A stretch of 15,002 bases of DNA from Deltaproteobacteria bacterium (GTDB taxonomy: Bacteria > Desulfobacterota > Desulfobaccia > Desulfobaccales > 0-14-0-80-60-11), in assembly GCA_021817645.1 (NCBI GenBank), contig JAKAGH010000042.1, positions 1 to 15,002 of the forward strand. The letters run 5' to 3'. The notes below the pieces were generated by a model. That model ran no database searches and was not told the DNA's origin. It worked only from the letters and a program-made list of their open reading frames with translations. The position numbers and the translations under genes are program-made. The stretch's first letter is position 1, and each line of letters starts with the position of its first letter. Below are positions 1 through 7,048 of the stretch, piece after piece.

Positions 1-23
1 GTAAACTTGATCCGCTTTGCCAT
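1..23 (-). CDS. Start of a cobalamin-riboswitch-controlled gene (product unknown, runs off the window)
   Basis: Only the first seven codons are visible, reading MAKRIKF on the minus strand. The start is supported by a good GGAGG Shine-Dalgarno at 33-29, five bases from the ATG. An in-frame ATG at 50 would add nine residues but has no ribosome binding site. The gene lies downstream of a cobalamin riboswitch and its terminator, so it is probably involved in vitamin B12 uptake or synthesis or is a B12-independent isoenzyme. That is inferred from context only; seven residues cannot identify a family. Confidence 0.5.
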
Positions 24-80
24 GTTGTCCTCCAGATAGTATTTTCTCATACCGAGTCATAAACAAAAACGCATTACGGT

Positions 81-134
81 AAGGGCAGCCGTGCGTGCTC
101 CCCACACCGGGGCGGACACCCGGGTCCGACCCGG
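81..134 (-). repeat. GC-rich intergenic repeat, copy 1 of 3
   Basis: This stretch carries the core GGACCCGGGTGTCCGCCCC followed by a GTGTGGGG/GCACGCAC segment on the minus strand. It matches the sequences near 1307-1380 and 11240-11313 in the same order of blocks. It sits between the riboswitch terminator and the start codon of the regulated gene, so it lengthens the 5' untranslated region. It is the most diverged and shortest of the three copies. Confidence 0.55.
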
Positions 135-135
135 C

Positions 136-169
136 AAAAAAAATCCCTAAGTCACAAAGACTTAAGGAT
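136..169 (-). terminator. Intrinsic terminator of the cobalamin riboswitch expression platform
   Basis: On the minus strand an 11-bp stem (bases 169-159 with 153-143, one G-U pair) closes a 5-nt loop and runs directly into eight T residues (143-136). It lies about 70 nt after the riboswitch aptamer and before the start codon at 23. It is therefore the likely OFF-state terminator: bound cobalamin would favour it and reduce readthrough into the gene at the left edge. Confidence 0.8.
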
Positions 170-237
170 GGCACCCAGCTTCTTGATCCTTAATGGCGCT
201 GGCCGCCCCTAGACCTCGCAGGGGGCTGCAGCTTCTT

Positions 238-402
238 ATGCGGGCAGGTCTTCTGACTTCCGGATCAGCCTAGCGCCTGCGCCTTCCCGTCTCTCTGCAA
301 AGAAACAGTGGCCTGATGCAGGTTTCGTCCCCGGTTACCGCGGCGGGACCGCGCCGGGTTTGCACCGGCTTCCCTATCATGCCCCCAGGGGGCACCCGAA
401 TA
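238..402 (-). promoter_or_regulatory. Cobalamin riboswitch
   Basis: Read on the minus strand, this region shows the hallmark AdoCbl-riboswitch blocks in order: GGGTGCC, then TAGGGAAGCCGGTGCAA (the B12-box region), CGGCGCGGTCCCGCC, later GCCACTG, GGGAAGGCGCAGGCG, and the 3' element AAGTCAGAAGACCTGCCCG. The ends can pair as P1 (around 402-395 with 245-238). A candidate promoter lies just upstream and an intrinsic terminator downstream, so control is most simply by transcription attenuation of the gene at the left edge. Exact ends are approximate. Confidence 0.92.
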
Positions 403-418
403 TAGTATTTGCAAACCA

Positions 419-446
419 GTTTTAATTTCATATAACCAACTGTCAA
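419..446 (-). promoter_or_regulatory. Sigma-70-like promoter for the riboswitch transcript
   Basis: On the minus strand a perfect TTGACA (446-441) is followed after 16 bases by TAAAAC (424-419), a 4/6 match to the -10 consensus. Transcription would start around 411-413, about ten bases before the first paired element of the cobalamin aptamer. That position fits a riboswitch leader well. Confidence 0.6.
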
Positions 447-547
447 TTTTTTTTTCCCGAGGGTTTAAAAACCTTCCCATCGTGCCGATATTACTAGCAG
501 AGGGGCGCGGGTCTCCGATATCCGCCCAGAAGGAGGCGCCGACAGCC

Positions 548-1303
548 ATGGCTCCTGACACTCCAGAAACTGTCTCCGTTTATCAGCAGGTTGAACAAGA
601 AGGCCTCTCCTTGGACAGCCGCGTCAAATTTCATTGCCACGAAGGGCTTTCCTGCTTCAACCAGTGCTGCCGCCGCACCCCCACCATTATCCTGAGCCCG
701 TATGACATTTTGCGCTTGAAGCAGTGCCTGGGCCTCAAATCCGGGGAGTTTCTGCGGCGCTACACCCTCCGGGAAATCGAAGAGTGGTCTAATCTGCCCC
801 TGGTCTTCATCGATCCTGACGGCGCCAAAGACGGGGGCTGTCCTTTCATCGGCCCGCACGGCTGCCAGGTTTATGCCCATCGGCCTGCGGCCTGCCGCCT
901 CTTTCCCGTGACCATGGGCAGCCGCCTGACGGAGAAAGGGATGGAAGACTATTATTTTTGCCGCCAATTGGATTATTGCCAGGGATTTGCCACCGACAGC
1001 GAATGGACCTTGGCATCCTGGATGGCCAACCAGGGATTTGCCGAGTATGCCCAGGGGCGCAAGGAATGGCTGGAAATCATGTTAAAAAAAGGAGTCCAGG
1101 GACCTGCCGGGGTCGACGCGCCGCTGCAGGACCTCTTCGCCACCATCGCCTATGACCAGGACACCTTCCGCACGCTCCTGGATCAGCCCGGTTTTCATAA
1201 GGCTTGCGGGCTGCGGGGCAAGGGCCTGGATTATCTAAATCTGGACGATCCGGCCCTTCTCCAGTTATCCTATCAGTGCTTGCACAAGATACTGGGGGTT
1301 TAA
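548..1303 (+). CDS. YkgJ-family cysteine-cluster protein (putative Fe/Zn-binding)
   Basis: The product has 251 residues and no signal peptide, so it is probably cytoplasmic. Cysteines fall in the YkgJ/UPF0153 (CxxCxxCC-type) pattern: C30, C36, C40-C41 near the N terminus (CHEGLSCFNQCC), then C98, C106 and the diagnostic HRPAACRLFP with C116, followed by C138 and C144. The family is thought to bind iron or zinc, but its biochemical role is unsettled. I chose ATG 548 because an AAGGAGG sits at 530-536 with 11-nt spacing; the GTG at 482 in the same frame has no such site. The gene diverges from the cobalamin-regulated transcript and converges on the sensor kinase, leaving only about 96 nt to that gene's stop. 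It is longer than minimal YkgJ proteins, and its C-terminal 100 residues have no motif I recognise. Confidence 0.85.
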   Translation: MAPDTPETVSVYQQVEQEGLSLDSRVKFHCHEGLSCFNQCCRRTPTIILSPYDILRLKQCLGLKSGEFLRRYTLREIEEWSNLPLVFIDPDGAKDGGCPFIGPHGCQVYAHRPAACRLFPVTMGSRLTEKGMEDYYFCRQLDYCQGFATDSEWTLASWMANQGFAEYAQGRKEWLEIMLKKGVQGPAGVDAPLQDLFATIAYDQDTFRTLLDQPGFHKACGLRGKGLDYLNLDDPALLQLSYQCLHKILGV

Positions 1304-1306
1304 TAC

Positions 1307-1380
1307 CATTTTTTGGCAGGGGACCCGGGCGTGCGCGCCAAGAGGGCGGACGGATATGGGTCCGGCCCTACCGTCCCTAC
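1307..1380 (-). repeat. GC-rich intergenic repeat, copy 2 of 3
   Basis: Read on the minus strand it contains GGGCCGGACCCATATCCGTC, then CGCCCTCTTGGCGCGCACGC, then a GGGTCCCC block ending in TGCCAAAAAATGG. It aligns with the copy at 11240-11313 block by block, with an internal deletion. It fills nearly all the space between the convergent cysteine-cluster and kinase genes, where its GC-rich inverted arms might help stop transcription from either side. No clean T-tract terminator is seen there. Confidence 0.65.
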
Positions 1381-1399
1381 CCCTCCTGCAGCACCACGG

Positions 1400-4300
1400 T
1401 TATGCGGTTCTCAAAAAGATGGTCACCCGGGTGCCCTTCTGCGGTTCGCTGTCGATGGTGATTTCCCCCTGGTGGGCTTCGACGATTTTCTGGGAAATGG
1501 CCAGCCCCAGGCCGCTGCCCTTGGGTTTGGAAGAGAAGAAAGGTTGAAAGATTTTTGCCCGGATTTCCGGGGTCATGCCCACGCCCGTGTCGCCTATTTC
1601 CACATATACCCGTTCGGCCTGGCGGCCGGTGGCCAGGGTCAGGGTGCCGCCCCCTTCCATGGCCTCGATGCCGTTTTTGGCGATGTTCAAGAGCACCTGG
1701 CGCAAATGCGCCGCATCAAACGGCACCTGGGGGAGGCCGGGGTCCAGTTGCAGGGAGAGTTCGATATTGTTTTCCCGCATACTGGGCTCCAGGCGGAGGC
1801 AGGTTTCCTGGATTAAGGCGTTAAGATCTCCTAGGGTCTTCTGGGGCTCGGAGAATTTGGCATAGCTGCCCACTTCCACCAGGAAATCCTCCAGCCGGCG
1901 GATTTCGTCCACGATAATCTGGAGTTTCTGCCGGTTCTTTTCCGGGTCGGTGGCGGTCTCCTTCAGAACCTGGCGGGCGAAGCCGCCGATGAGCATCAGG
2001 GGATTCTTGATCTCATGGCTGATATGGGCCGCCATCTTGCCCAGGATGGCCAGGCGCTCGCTCCGCAGGAGTTCCTCTTCCATGTGTTTCCGTTCCCGCA
2101 GATCTTTGAAATGGCCGATCATGCCGATCTCCCGGTCATTTTCATAGAGCAGCCGGGCAGAGAGCCAGACCGGCACCAGGGCCCCGTCCTTATGCCGCAT
2201 TAAGGTTTCGTAATTCTCCAGGATGCCCGCGCCGCCGTAACCATGGGCGTGGATTTTATCATCGATTTCCTGGAATTGGCCCGGCGCATAGAGTTCCCTG
2301 ATATTCATCTTGCCCAGGACTTCCACGGGCTCATAGCCGATGATCTTAGCCGCGGTTTCATTAAGAGTGCGCACCACCCCTTCCCGGTCGTTGCCCACGA
2401 TGCCGTCCATGCAGGTATGGATCAGCAGGTGTTGAAAGTAGATGCCGCGCTCCACCTGGGCGGTCAAAGCCTCCTCTTCCCGCTGGCGCTTGATCTGCCA
2501 CCACATGCCGTTCATCAATAAGGTCAGTTGCCGGACATCGGCTTCATCATAATCATCTTCCTTATTGCCCACGCCGGCCACGGCCACGATATGGTCACCG
2601 TCAAAGACCGGGATATTCAAGTGGCGGCGGATGTCCACATGCCCGGCGGGGTAGCCCTTCTTATAGGGACTGGGCGCGGCATAATCATTGGTGATGATGG
2701 GCCGCCGCTGCCGCACGGCTTCACCCCAGAGGCCGGTGGTCTCCAGGGGATAGATTAAAGGTTTATCGCTCACCGCGCATTCCCCCATGGCCGTCTTGGA
2801 CCAGGCTTGCATGGTGAGAACGGTCTCCTCCTCATTCATGAAAGCCAGGTAACCGATCTGGCTTTTGGTCAGCCGGACCGCTTCCTCCAGGGCGAAATCG
2901 GTAATCTCCTGTAGCGAGGCCCCGGTCATCCGGCTGAGCTGCCAGACTGCTTCCAGGCGGGATTCGTCCAGGCGCAGGGCTTCCTCGATGTTGGCCGTGC
3001 GCACGGCCAGTCCCAGTTGCCCGGCCAGGGATTGAAAGAACTCCACGTGTTCCCGGGTAAAAAAACCCTTCTGGCTGCTGGCCGCGGTCAACACCCCCAG
3101 GGTCAGAGTTTCCGTGGTAATGGGCGCCAAGACCAGGGAGCCCAAAACTTCCTCTTCCAGAAGCCCCCGGAGGCGATCCGCCACCGTCGAGGAATCCGGC
3201 ACGGATATTACCTGAGGTGGCGCTAGACATTGCCCCAAAAGGGAATCGGGTTCGGGCTGCACCACCTGCTCCCGGGCTGCGGGCGGCAGGCCCAGAGAAC
3301 CTTTCATGTGCAAAAAGCCGTCTTCATCCAACAGGCGCACGGTGCATTTTTCCACGTCCAGCTTTTCCTGCAGCACCCCCAGCACGCCTTCCAGGAGATC
3401 GGGAATAAACAGAGAAGAGGCCATTCTGTGGGCCGCTTCGAACAGCACCGAAAGCTCGGCCACCCGCCGCTTCAATTGTTGCTCGCTTTCCTCCAGGGAA
3501 CTGGAGATGCGGCCGAAGAGGTCGAAGACGTTTTCCATCCGGGAGCCTTGAGAAGAAAGATAGCCTTCGACGACCACCCGGGCCGCGGCCGGACCGATGG
3601 AGGCGGCAACGGTGCGTTCAATGAAGGCCGCCAGCCTCAGCTTTTCCCGATCCCCCCACTCGGCTTCGGGGATCGCCACCTCCTGCAGAAAGGCATGGCG
3701 CGTCTGGGCGGCCTTGTGGGGGCCGATGAGCTTTTCCATGAAGTGGGTTAAGTGGTCCAGGCTGGGGAAATAAGAATAGCGTTTCTCCAACGGCAGCTCT
3801 TGGGGGGCAAAGACCCCGACAAACCGTTGGGCCTGCTCCTCTTCCACCGGGCTGGGGACCGTGAGCAAGGAAACGCCCACAAAAGCCACGACATTGAAGA
3901 GCATAGACCAAAAGAAGCCTTGGGAAAGATTATCCAGGCCGGTGAGGCCTAAAAACGCAGTGGGTTTGAGAAAGGCCAGGCCCCAGGGGCCCGCGGTTAA
4001 GAGACTCCGGGAGAACCAGCCCGCTTCCACCAGATAGGGCAGGACCAGGGTGTAAGAACAGAGAAAAAAACCTGAAGCCAGGCCGGCAATCGCCCCCCAG
4101 CGGGTGGCCTCCCGCCAGTAAAGGGCCCCGATCATGGCCGGCGCCAACTGCATCACCCCGCAAAAGGCGATCAGGCCGATATCCACCAGCATCACCGTGG
4201 GCCAGACCAGGTGGTAACCGAAGTATCCCATGAGTATCAGAAAGAGGATGGCGCCCCGTTTGATGGTCAGGAGATGGGGGGTGATGCGCTCCTGCAGTTG

Positions 4301-5419
4301 CAAGCGGATGGCCAGGGGCATCACCAGGCTGTTTAACAGCATGGTGCTCACGGCGATGGAGGCCACGGCCACCATGGCCGTGGACGCGGACAGGCCCCCT
4401 AGAAAGACGAGCAACGCCAGCAAAGGATGCCCGGTTTGCAAGGGGATGCGCAGCACGAAAGTGTCGCCCTGGGCCGGGGGCAGACCCAGGAGCAGGCCGC
4501 CGAAGGCGATGGGCATGACAAAGAGATTGATCAACAGCAGGTACAGGGGAAAGAGCCAGGTCGCCGTGAGAATATGCTTTTCATCGGTATTTTCCACCAC
4601 GGTCATATGGAACATCCGGGGCAGAAAATGGATGGCCCCCATGGCCAGGAGGGTGAGCACCAGCAGGAGGGTATAGCTGTTCTGCGGCCCGGTGTTGACC
4701 AGGAGCAGCTCCCGGAATTGCGGGCTCTGCTGGATCCGGGTGAAGATTTCCCCCCAGCCCGGGAACAGGCCGAAAGTGACCAGGAGGCCCAGACTGACAA
4801 AGGCCAGCAGTTCGATCAGGGATTCGAACACCACTACCGCCACCAGGCCCTCGTGGCGTTCGGTGGGGTCCAGATGCCGGGCTCCGAAGAGGATGCCGAA
4901 TGCAGCCAGCAGCAGGGCCACATAAAAGCCGGTATCCCGAAAAACCGGCAGGGTTTGGTGGGGGGCAGTTTCCTGGTTAACCAGGATATTAAAAGTGGCG
5001 GAGATGGACTTGAGCTGCAGGCTGATATAGGGGGTGATGGCCAGGAGCACAACGATGGTGGCCAACGCGCCCAGAAACGCGCCTTTGCCGTAACGCAGCG
5101 TCAGGAAATCGGACATGGTGGTCAGGTTGTTGGCCTTGCAGATGCGCAAGAGTTTGCGCAAACCGAACCACCAGGAAAAGGCGATGATGGTGGGGCCCAG
5201 ATAAATGGTGAGAAAGGTCACCCCGGAGGTGGCCGCCTTGCCGACGCTGCCGTAGAAAGTCCAGGCGGTGCAATAGGCCGCCAGGGACAGGGCATAGATA
5301 TAGGGATTGGCAATGAGGCTCTTGCCCCGGGCCTGTTGCCGGTCCCCATAATAGGCGATGGCGAAGAGCCCCAGAAGATAGCCGAAGGCGATCGCCGCCA
5401 CCAATCCCGTGCTCAGCAT
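1400..5419 (-). CDS. CbrA-like hybrid: SSF transporter domain fused to a GAF/PAS sensor histidine kinase
   Basis: The product has 1339 residues. Residues 1-520 form a multi-helix sodium/solute symporter (SSF) module, starting with MLSTGLVAAI and containing CTAWTFYGSVG near 50-60. Residues about 555-625 resemble the STAC linker of such kinases (IGPAAARVVVEG at 608-619). A GAF domain follows at about 655-810 and a second at about 820-980 (IPVFDGDHIVAVAGVGNKE, 936-954). A PAS domain spans about 990-1115. HisKA has the H-box HISHEIKNP with phospho-acceptor H1135. The ATPase has N1245/N1249, DTGVGM (1277-1282), FQPFFSSKPKG and GSGLGLAI. All catalytic boxes look intact, so it should be an active membrane kinase that senses or transports a small solute plus a cytoplasmic signal. 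AAGGCGGG at 5432-5425 supports the start. No response regulator lies nearby. Resemblance to CbrA is by architecture; the ligand is unknown. Confidence 0.93.
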   Translation of the reverse strand: MLSTGLVAAIAFGYLLGLFAIAYYGDRQQARGKSLIANPYIYALSLAAYCTAWTFYGSVGKAATSGVTFLTIYLGPTIIAFSWWFGLRKLLRICKANNLTTMSDFLTLRYGKGAFLGALATIVVLLAITPYISLQLKSISATFNILVNQETAPHQTLPVFRDTGFYVALLLAAFGILFGARHLDPTERHEGLVAVVVFESLIELLAFVSLGLLVTFGLFPGWGEIFTRIQQSPQFRELLLVNTGPQNSYTLLLVLTLLAMGAIHFLPRMFHMTVVENTDEKHILTATWLFPLYLLLINLFVMPIAFGGLLLGLPPAQGDTFVLRIPLQTGHPLLALLVFLGGLSASTAMVAVASIAVSTMLLNSLVMPLAIRLQLQERITPHLLTIKRGAILFLILMGYFGYHLVWPTVMLVDIGLIAFCGVMQLAPAMIGALYWREATRWGAIAGLASGFFLCSYTLVLPYLVEAGWFSRSLLTAGPWGLAFLKPTAFLGLTGLDNLSQGFFWSMLFNVVAFVGVSLLTVPSPVEEEQAQRFVGVFAPQELPLEKRYSYFPSLDHLTHFMEKLIGPHKAAQTRHAFLQEVAIPEAEWGDREKLRLAAFIERTVAASIGPAAARVVVEGYLSSQGSRMENVFDLFGRISSSLEESEQQLKRRVAELSVLFEAAHRMASSLFIPDLLEGVLGVLQEKLDVEKCTVRLLDEDGFLHMKGSLGLPPAAREQVVQPEPDSLLGQCLAPPQVISVPDSSTVADRLRGLLEEEVLGSLVLAPITTETLTLGVLTAASSQKGFFTREHVEFFQSLAGQLGLAVRTANIEEALRLDESRLEAVWQLSRMTGASLQEITDFALEEAVRLTKSQIGYLAFMNEEETVLTMQAWSKTAMGECAVSDKPLIYPLETTGLWGEAVRQRRPIITNDYAAPSPYKKGYPAGHVDIRRHLNIPVFDGDHIVAVAGVGNKEDDYDEADVRQLTLLMNGMWWQIKRQREEEALTAQVERGIYFQHLLIHTCMDGIVGNDREGVVRTLNETAAKIIGYEPVEVLGKMNIRELYAPGQFQEIDDKIHAHGYGGAGILENYETLMRHKDGALVPVWLSARLLYENDREIGMIGHFKDLRERKHMEEELLRSERLAILGKMAAHISHEIKNPLMLIGGFARQVLKETATDPEKNRQKLQIIVDEIRRLEDFLVEVGSYAKFSEPQKTLGDLNALIQETCLRLEPSMRENNIELSLQLDPGLPQVPFDAAHLRQVLLNIAKNGIEAMEGGGTLTLATGRQAERVYVEIGDTGVGMTPEIRAKIFQPFFSSKPKGSGLGLAISQKIVEAHQGEITIDSEPQKGTRVTIFLRTA

Positions 5420-5476
5420 AGTGACCCGCCTTGCCGTTTATCCCAAAATCGCCTGGATAGGCGACGCCAGAGGAAG

Positions 5477-5519
5477 CGGCGTGAAGCGGCGGTCTAATAT
5501 TAACCGCCGCGGCACGCCG
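5477..5519 (-). other. Long imperfect hairpin in the leader of the sensor kinase gene
   Basis: An 8-bp GC-only-plus-T stem (5486-5493 with 5503-5510) closes a 9-nt AT-rich loop. After a 2x2 internal mismatch it continues as a further 7-bp stem (5477-5483 with 5513-5519). It lies 58 nt before the kinase start codon and after the stop of the small membrane protein gene. There is no T tract, so it is not a normal terminator. It could act in mRNA processing or stability, in translation, or as a protein-binding DNA site. Confidence 0.6.
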
Positions 5520-5565
5520 ATATAGGTCAATTTCTCATTTCTCTTCCGGCCACGCGCAGCTGGTA

Positions 5566-5772
5566 TTAATCCCGGGAAGTCAAGCCCCTTCCCAGGGCAT
5601 AAAGGGCAACAATGGCCCCGAGCCACACCCCGTGGAGGTATAAAACCAGAAGGGGTATCCCGCCCCAGGTGGCATCGAGGTTAAAAATCTGCAGCAAAGG
5701 ATAATTCAGGAGGAGAAAGACGACGATTCCCCCCAAGGCCCACGAGGCGCGCGTCTTGACCCTGGCCCGCAT
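5566..5772 (-). CDS. Small two-helix membrane protein upstream of the SSF-kinase (CbrX-like position)
   Basis: The product has 68 residues, starting MRARVKTRAS, with a basic N terminus and two hydrophobic segments (about 11-28 and 38-62; the second includes GGIPLLVLYLHGVWLGAIVA). ATG 5772 has GGGAG at 5783-5779 with 6-nt spacing. A longer frame from a TTG at 5850 would place its start codon on the candidate -35 hexamer and lacks a good ribosome binding site. It probably shares a transcript with the kinase 146 nt downstream. Small membrane proteins of this shape commonly precede SSF transporters, and Pseudomonas has CbrX before CbrA. A partner or assembly role for the SSF domain is therefore plausible but inferred; no catalytic motif is present. 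Confidence 0.72.
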   Translation of the reverse strand: MRARVKTRASWALGGIVVFLLLNYPLLQIFNLDATWGGIPLLVLYLHGVWLGAIVALYALGRGLTSRD

Positions 5773-5821
5773 AATTTTCTCCCGTTTGCTCCTGAAGATA
5801 AAGGCCCAAGCCCGTGGTTTA

Positions 5822-5850
5822 AAAATAATCCTTTTGGCGCGCGGAAACAA
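5822..5850 (-). promoter_or_regulatory. Candidate promoter for the small membrane protein / kinase transcript
   Basis: On the minus strand TTGTTT (5850-5845) is separated by 17 bases from TATTTT (5827-5822). Both hexamers match the sigma-70 consensus at 4 of 6 positions, and the expected start of transcription is about 40 nt before the ATG at 5772. This is a weak match made more believable by its position and spacing. Confidence 0.35.
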
Positions 5851-5881
5851 GTCATCCCTTTGATTAAGGGCTAGTTATTAT

Positions 5882-6916
5882 TTAATATTCCATGTCCTCC
5901 TCTCCGGTCGTCTCTCCCCCCGCGGCCCATTGCCCCGCGTCGGGGGCCAGGTCCTGGGGGAACATGTCCAGGTCGGTGGCCAGGAAGTCGTATTGGGGCA
6001 GATAACGCAAGACCAGCGCGGCCACGGCCAGGGCCTGGCTGCGGTCGTCACGCCGCCGGGCTTCTGCCCGCTCCTCCTGCTGGCTCAGCCAGAGCTTGTT
6101 GAGGGCAAAGGCCCGGGGGTCGGGAACCACCATGGTGGCGGGCCCCCCGTCTTTGCCGATGACCACCTGGGAGAATTTGGAGGAACTTGTCAGGAACTGG
6201 AGGTTCCCTGCCTCCGGCGGCAAGGGTTCCCGGGCCCCGGGGACGGTGATGGTTTTTTGTTTGCCGCGCTGCCTCAGTCCGGATTTCAGGAAGATCACCT
6301 GAAAACCGTCTTGGTTCGCAGCCCGGCAAGTCATCCCGGGGAGCGGGGTAAAGGAGCGGTCGGTGCGCCGCGCCGCGTGCAGCAGTTCTTCCCAGGACAT
6401 CTCTCCGGCCGCGGCCAGGGTCAGGCCGCGCTGGGCTGCGGCCAGGAGAGCCGGCGGCTCCAGAAAGACCCCGGCCCCGCCGGCATAGGCGTAGAGGGCG
6501 GTAGTGCCGATGACCAGCAGGTTCCGGCCGGTTTCGTGTTGCTCCAGTACCCGCAGGATCTTGGCCGCAGTTTTGGGCACCCGGTTAATCAGGGCGGCGC
6601 GGCAAAACCGGGCTTGCTCCTGCAGCCGCAGGCGCGCGGCGTGGAGGCGGGCGGCTGCCTCCCGGCGCTCCCTGGTAAATTGGGCAAAGAGCCGCTCCGT
6701 CCCTTCCCCCCGGGGGCCGAGACTCTCGCCGTGGCCCAGGCGGTCCCGGTAGCGGTAGAGGTAATCCCGGCCCCGGATCCGCTTCCAATGCATGCCGCCT
6801 TTATGAGTGCGGCTCTGGGCCAGGGCTTGGAGAAAGGCCCGGTAAATCTCCGCGGCCTCCCTGTGGGTTTGGCGTTGGCCCGGGGAAAATTCTGTGAGAA
6901 TGTAGCCGCCGATCAA
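5882..6916 (-). CDS. GSU2403-type nucleotidyltransferase-fold protein, apparently lacking the catalytic acidic residues
   Basis: The product has 344 residues. Family features include an N-terminal helical part with GGMHWKRIRGRDYLYRYRDR (40-59) and SLGPRG, then VPKTAAKILRVLEQ and the fold's signature strand LLVIGTTALYAYAGGAGV (133-150), followed by TDRSFTPLPG and NQDGFQVIFLKS. Relatives normally carry an acidic D-x-D stretch just after the LLA at 157-159 and an acidic residue in the later strand. Here LLA runs straight into AAQRGLTLAA, and the later strand reads VIFL. If my recollection of the family is right, the metal-binding triad is gone and the protein may be a non-catalytic binder. The start is a TTG with AAGGA eight bases upstream. 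It is transcribed alone from a promoter overlapping a perfect inverted repeat. Its C-terminal tail is acidic. Cellular role is unknown. Confidence 0.82.
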   Translation of the reverse strand: MIGGYILTEFSPGQRQTHREAAEIYRAFLQALAQSRTHKGGMHWKRIRGRDYLYRYRDRLGHGESLGPRGEGTERLFAQFTRERREAAARLHAARLRLQEQARFCRAALINRVPKTAAKILRVLEQHETGRNLLVIGTTALYAYAGGAGVFLEPPALLAAAQRGLTLAAAGEMSWEELLHAARRTDRSFTPLPGMTCRAANQDGFQVIFLKSGLRQRGKQKTITVPGAREPLPPEAGNLQFLTSSSKFSQVVIGKDGGPATMVVPDPRAFALNKLWLSQQEERAEARRRDDRSQALAVAALVLRYLPQYDFLATDLDMFPQDLAPDAGQWAAGGETTGEEDMEY

Positions 6917-6921
6917 TTTGC

Positions 6922-6961
6922 TTATCCTTCATATAATAATATTTTTAAATATGAAGGATAA
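6922..6961. promoter_or_regulatory. Perfect 13-bp inverted repeat overlapping promoter and ribosome binding site (operator candidate)
   Basis: TTATCCTTCATAT (6922-6934) and ATATGAAGGATAA (6949-6961) are exact reverse complements separated by 14 AT-only bases. On the minus strand the start-proximal arm contains the AAGGA ribosome binding site of the TTG-start gene, and the distal arm overlaps the proposed -10 hexamer. If transcription begins in the spacer, only one arm is in the mRNA. A dimeric repressor binding the DNA is then more likely than an RNA switch. Confidence 0.7.
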
Positions 6962-6976
6962 TTTTTTATCCGTCAA
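6948..6976 (-). promoter_or_regulatory. Promoter of the nucleotidyltransferase-fold gene
   Basis: On the minus strand TTGACG (6976-6971, 5/6 match) is followed after exactly 17 bases by CATATT (6953-6948, 4/6 match). The predicted transcription start is near 6941, giving a leader of roughly 25 nt before the TTG start at 6916. The -10 overlaps the inverted repeat, which suggests repression. Confidence 0.5.
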
Positions 6977-7048
6977 TTGATATTTCCTTGCGAAGACTTA
7001 GAGTTTCTAGGTAAATAAAAGTTAGATTACTGTTAAAAAGTCCTGTTT

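Noticed and set aside
459..476. A quasi-palindrome GAGGGTTTAAAAACCTTC upstream of the cysteine-cluster gene as an operator
   Set aside because: It is imperfect, AT-centred and unsupported by a nearby promoter for the plus-strand gene.
482..547. Upstream GTG start for the cysteine-cluster protein
   Set aside because: The added 22 residues show no family resemblance, and the AAGGAGG at 530-536 points to ATG 548.
4427..5497. A 356-codon plus-strand open frame opposite the SSF domain
   Set aside because: It is antisense to the membrane module of the kinase, and its Gln/Gly/His-rich product fits no family.
5438..5530. A possible 30-residue leader peptide before the kinase (TTG start, MTYIGVPRRL...)
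   Set aside because: It overlaps the leader hairpin and has only a weak, badly spaced purine stretch upstream. Nothing else supports translation.
5855..5870. A small CCCTT/AAGGG hairpin after the nucleotidyltransferase-fold gene as a terminator
   Set aside because: The stem is only about five base pairs and no T tract follows, so it is too weak to call.
5930..6961. A 343-codon plus-strand open frame opposite the nucleotidyltransferase-fold gene
   Set aside because: The minus-strand product has clear family motifs, a promoter and a ribosome binding site. The plus-strand one is Gly/Gln/Pro-rich and motif-free.
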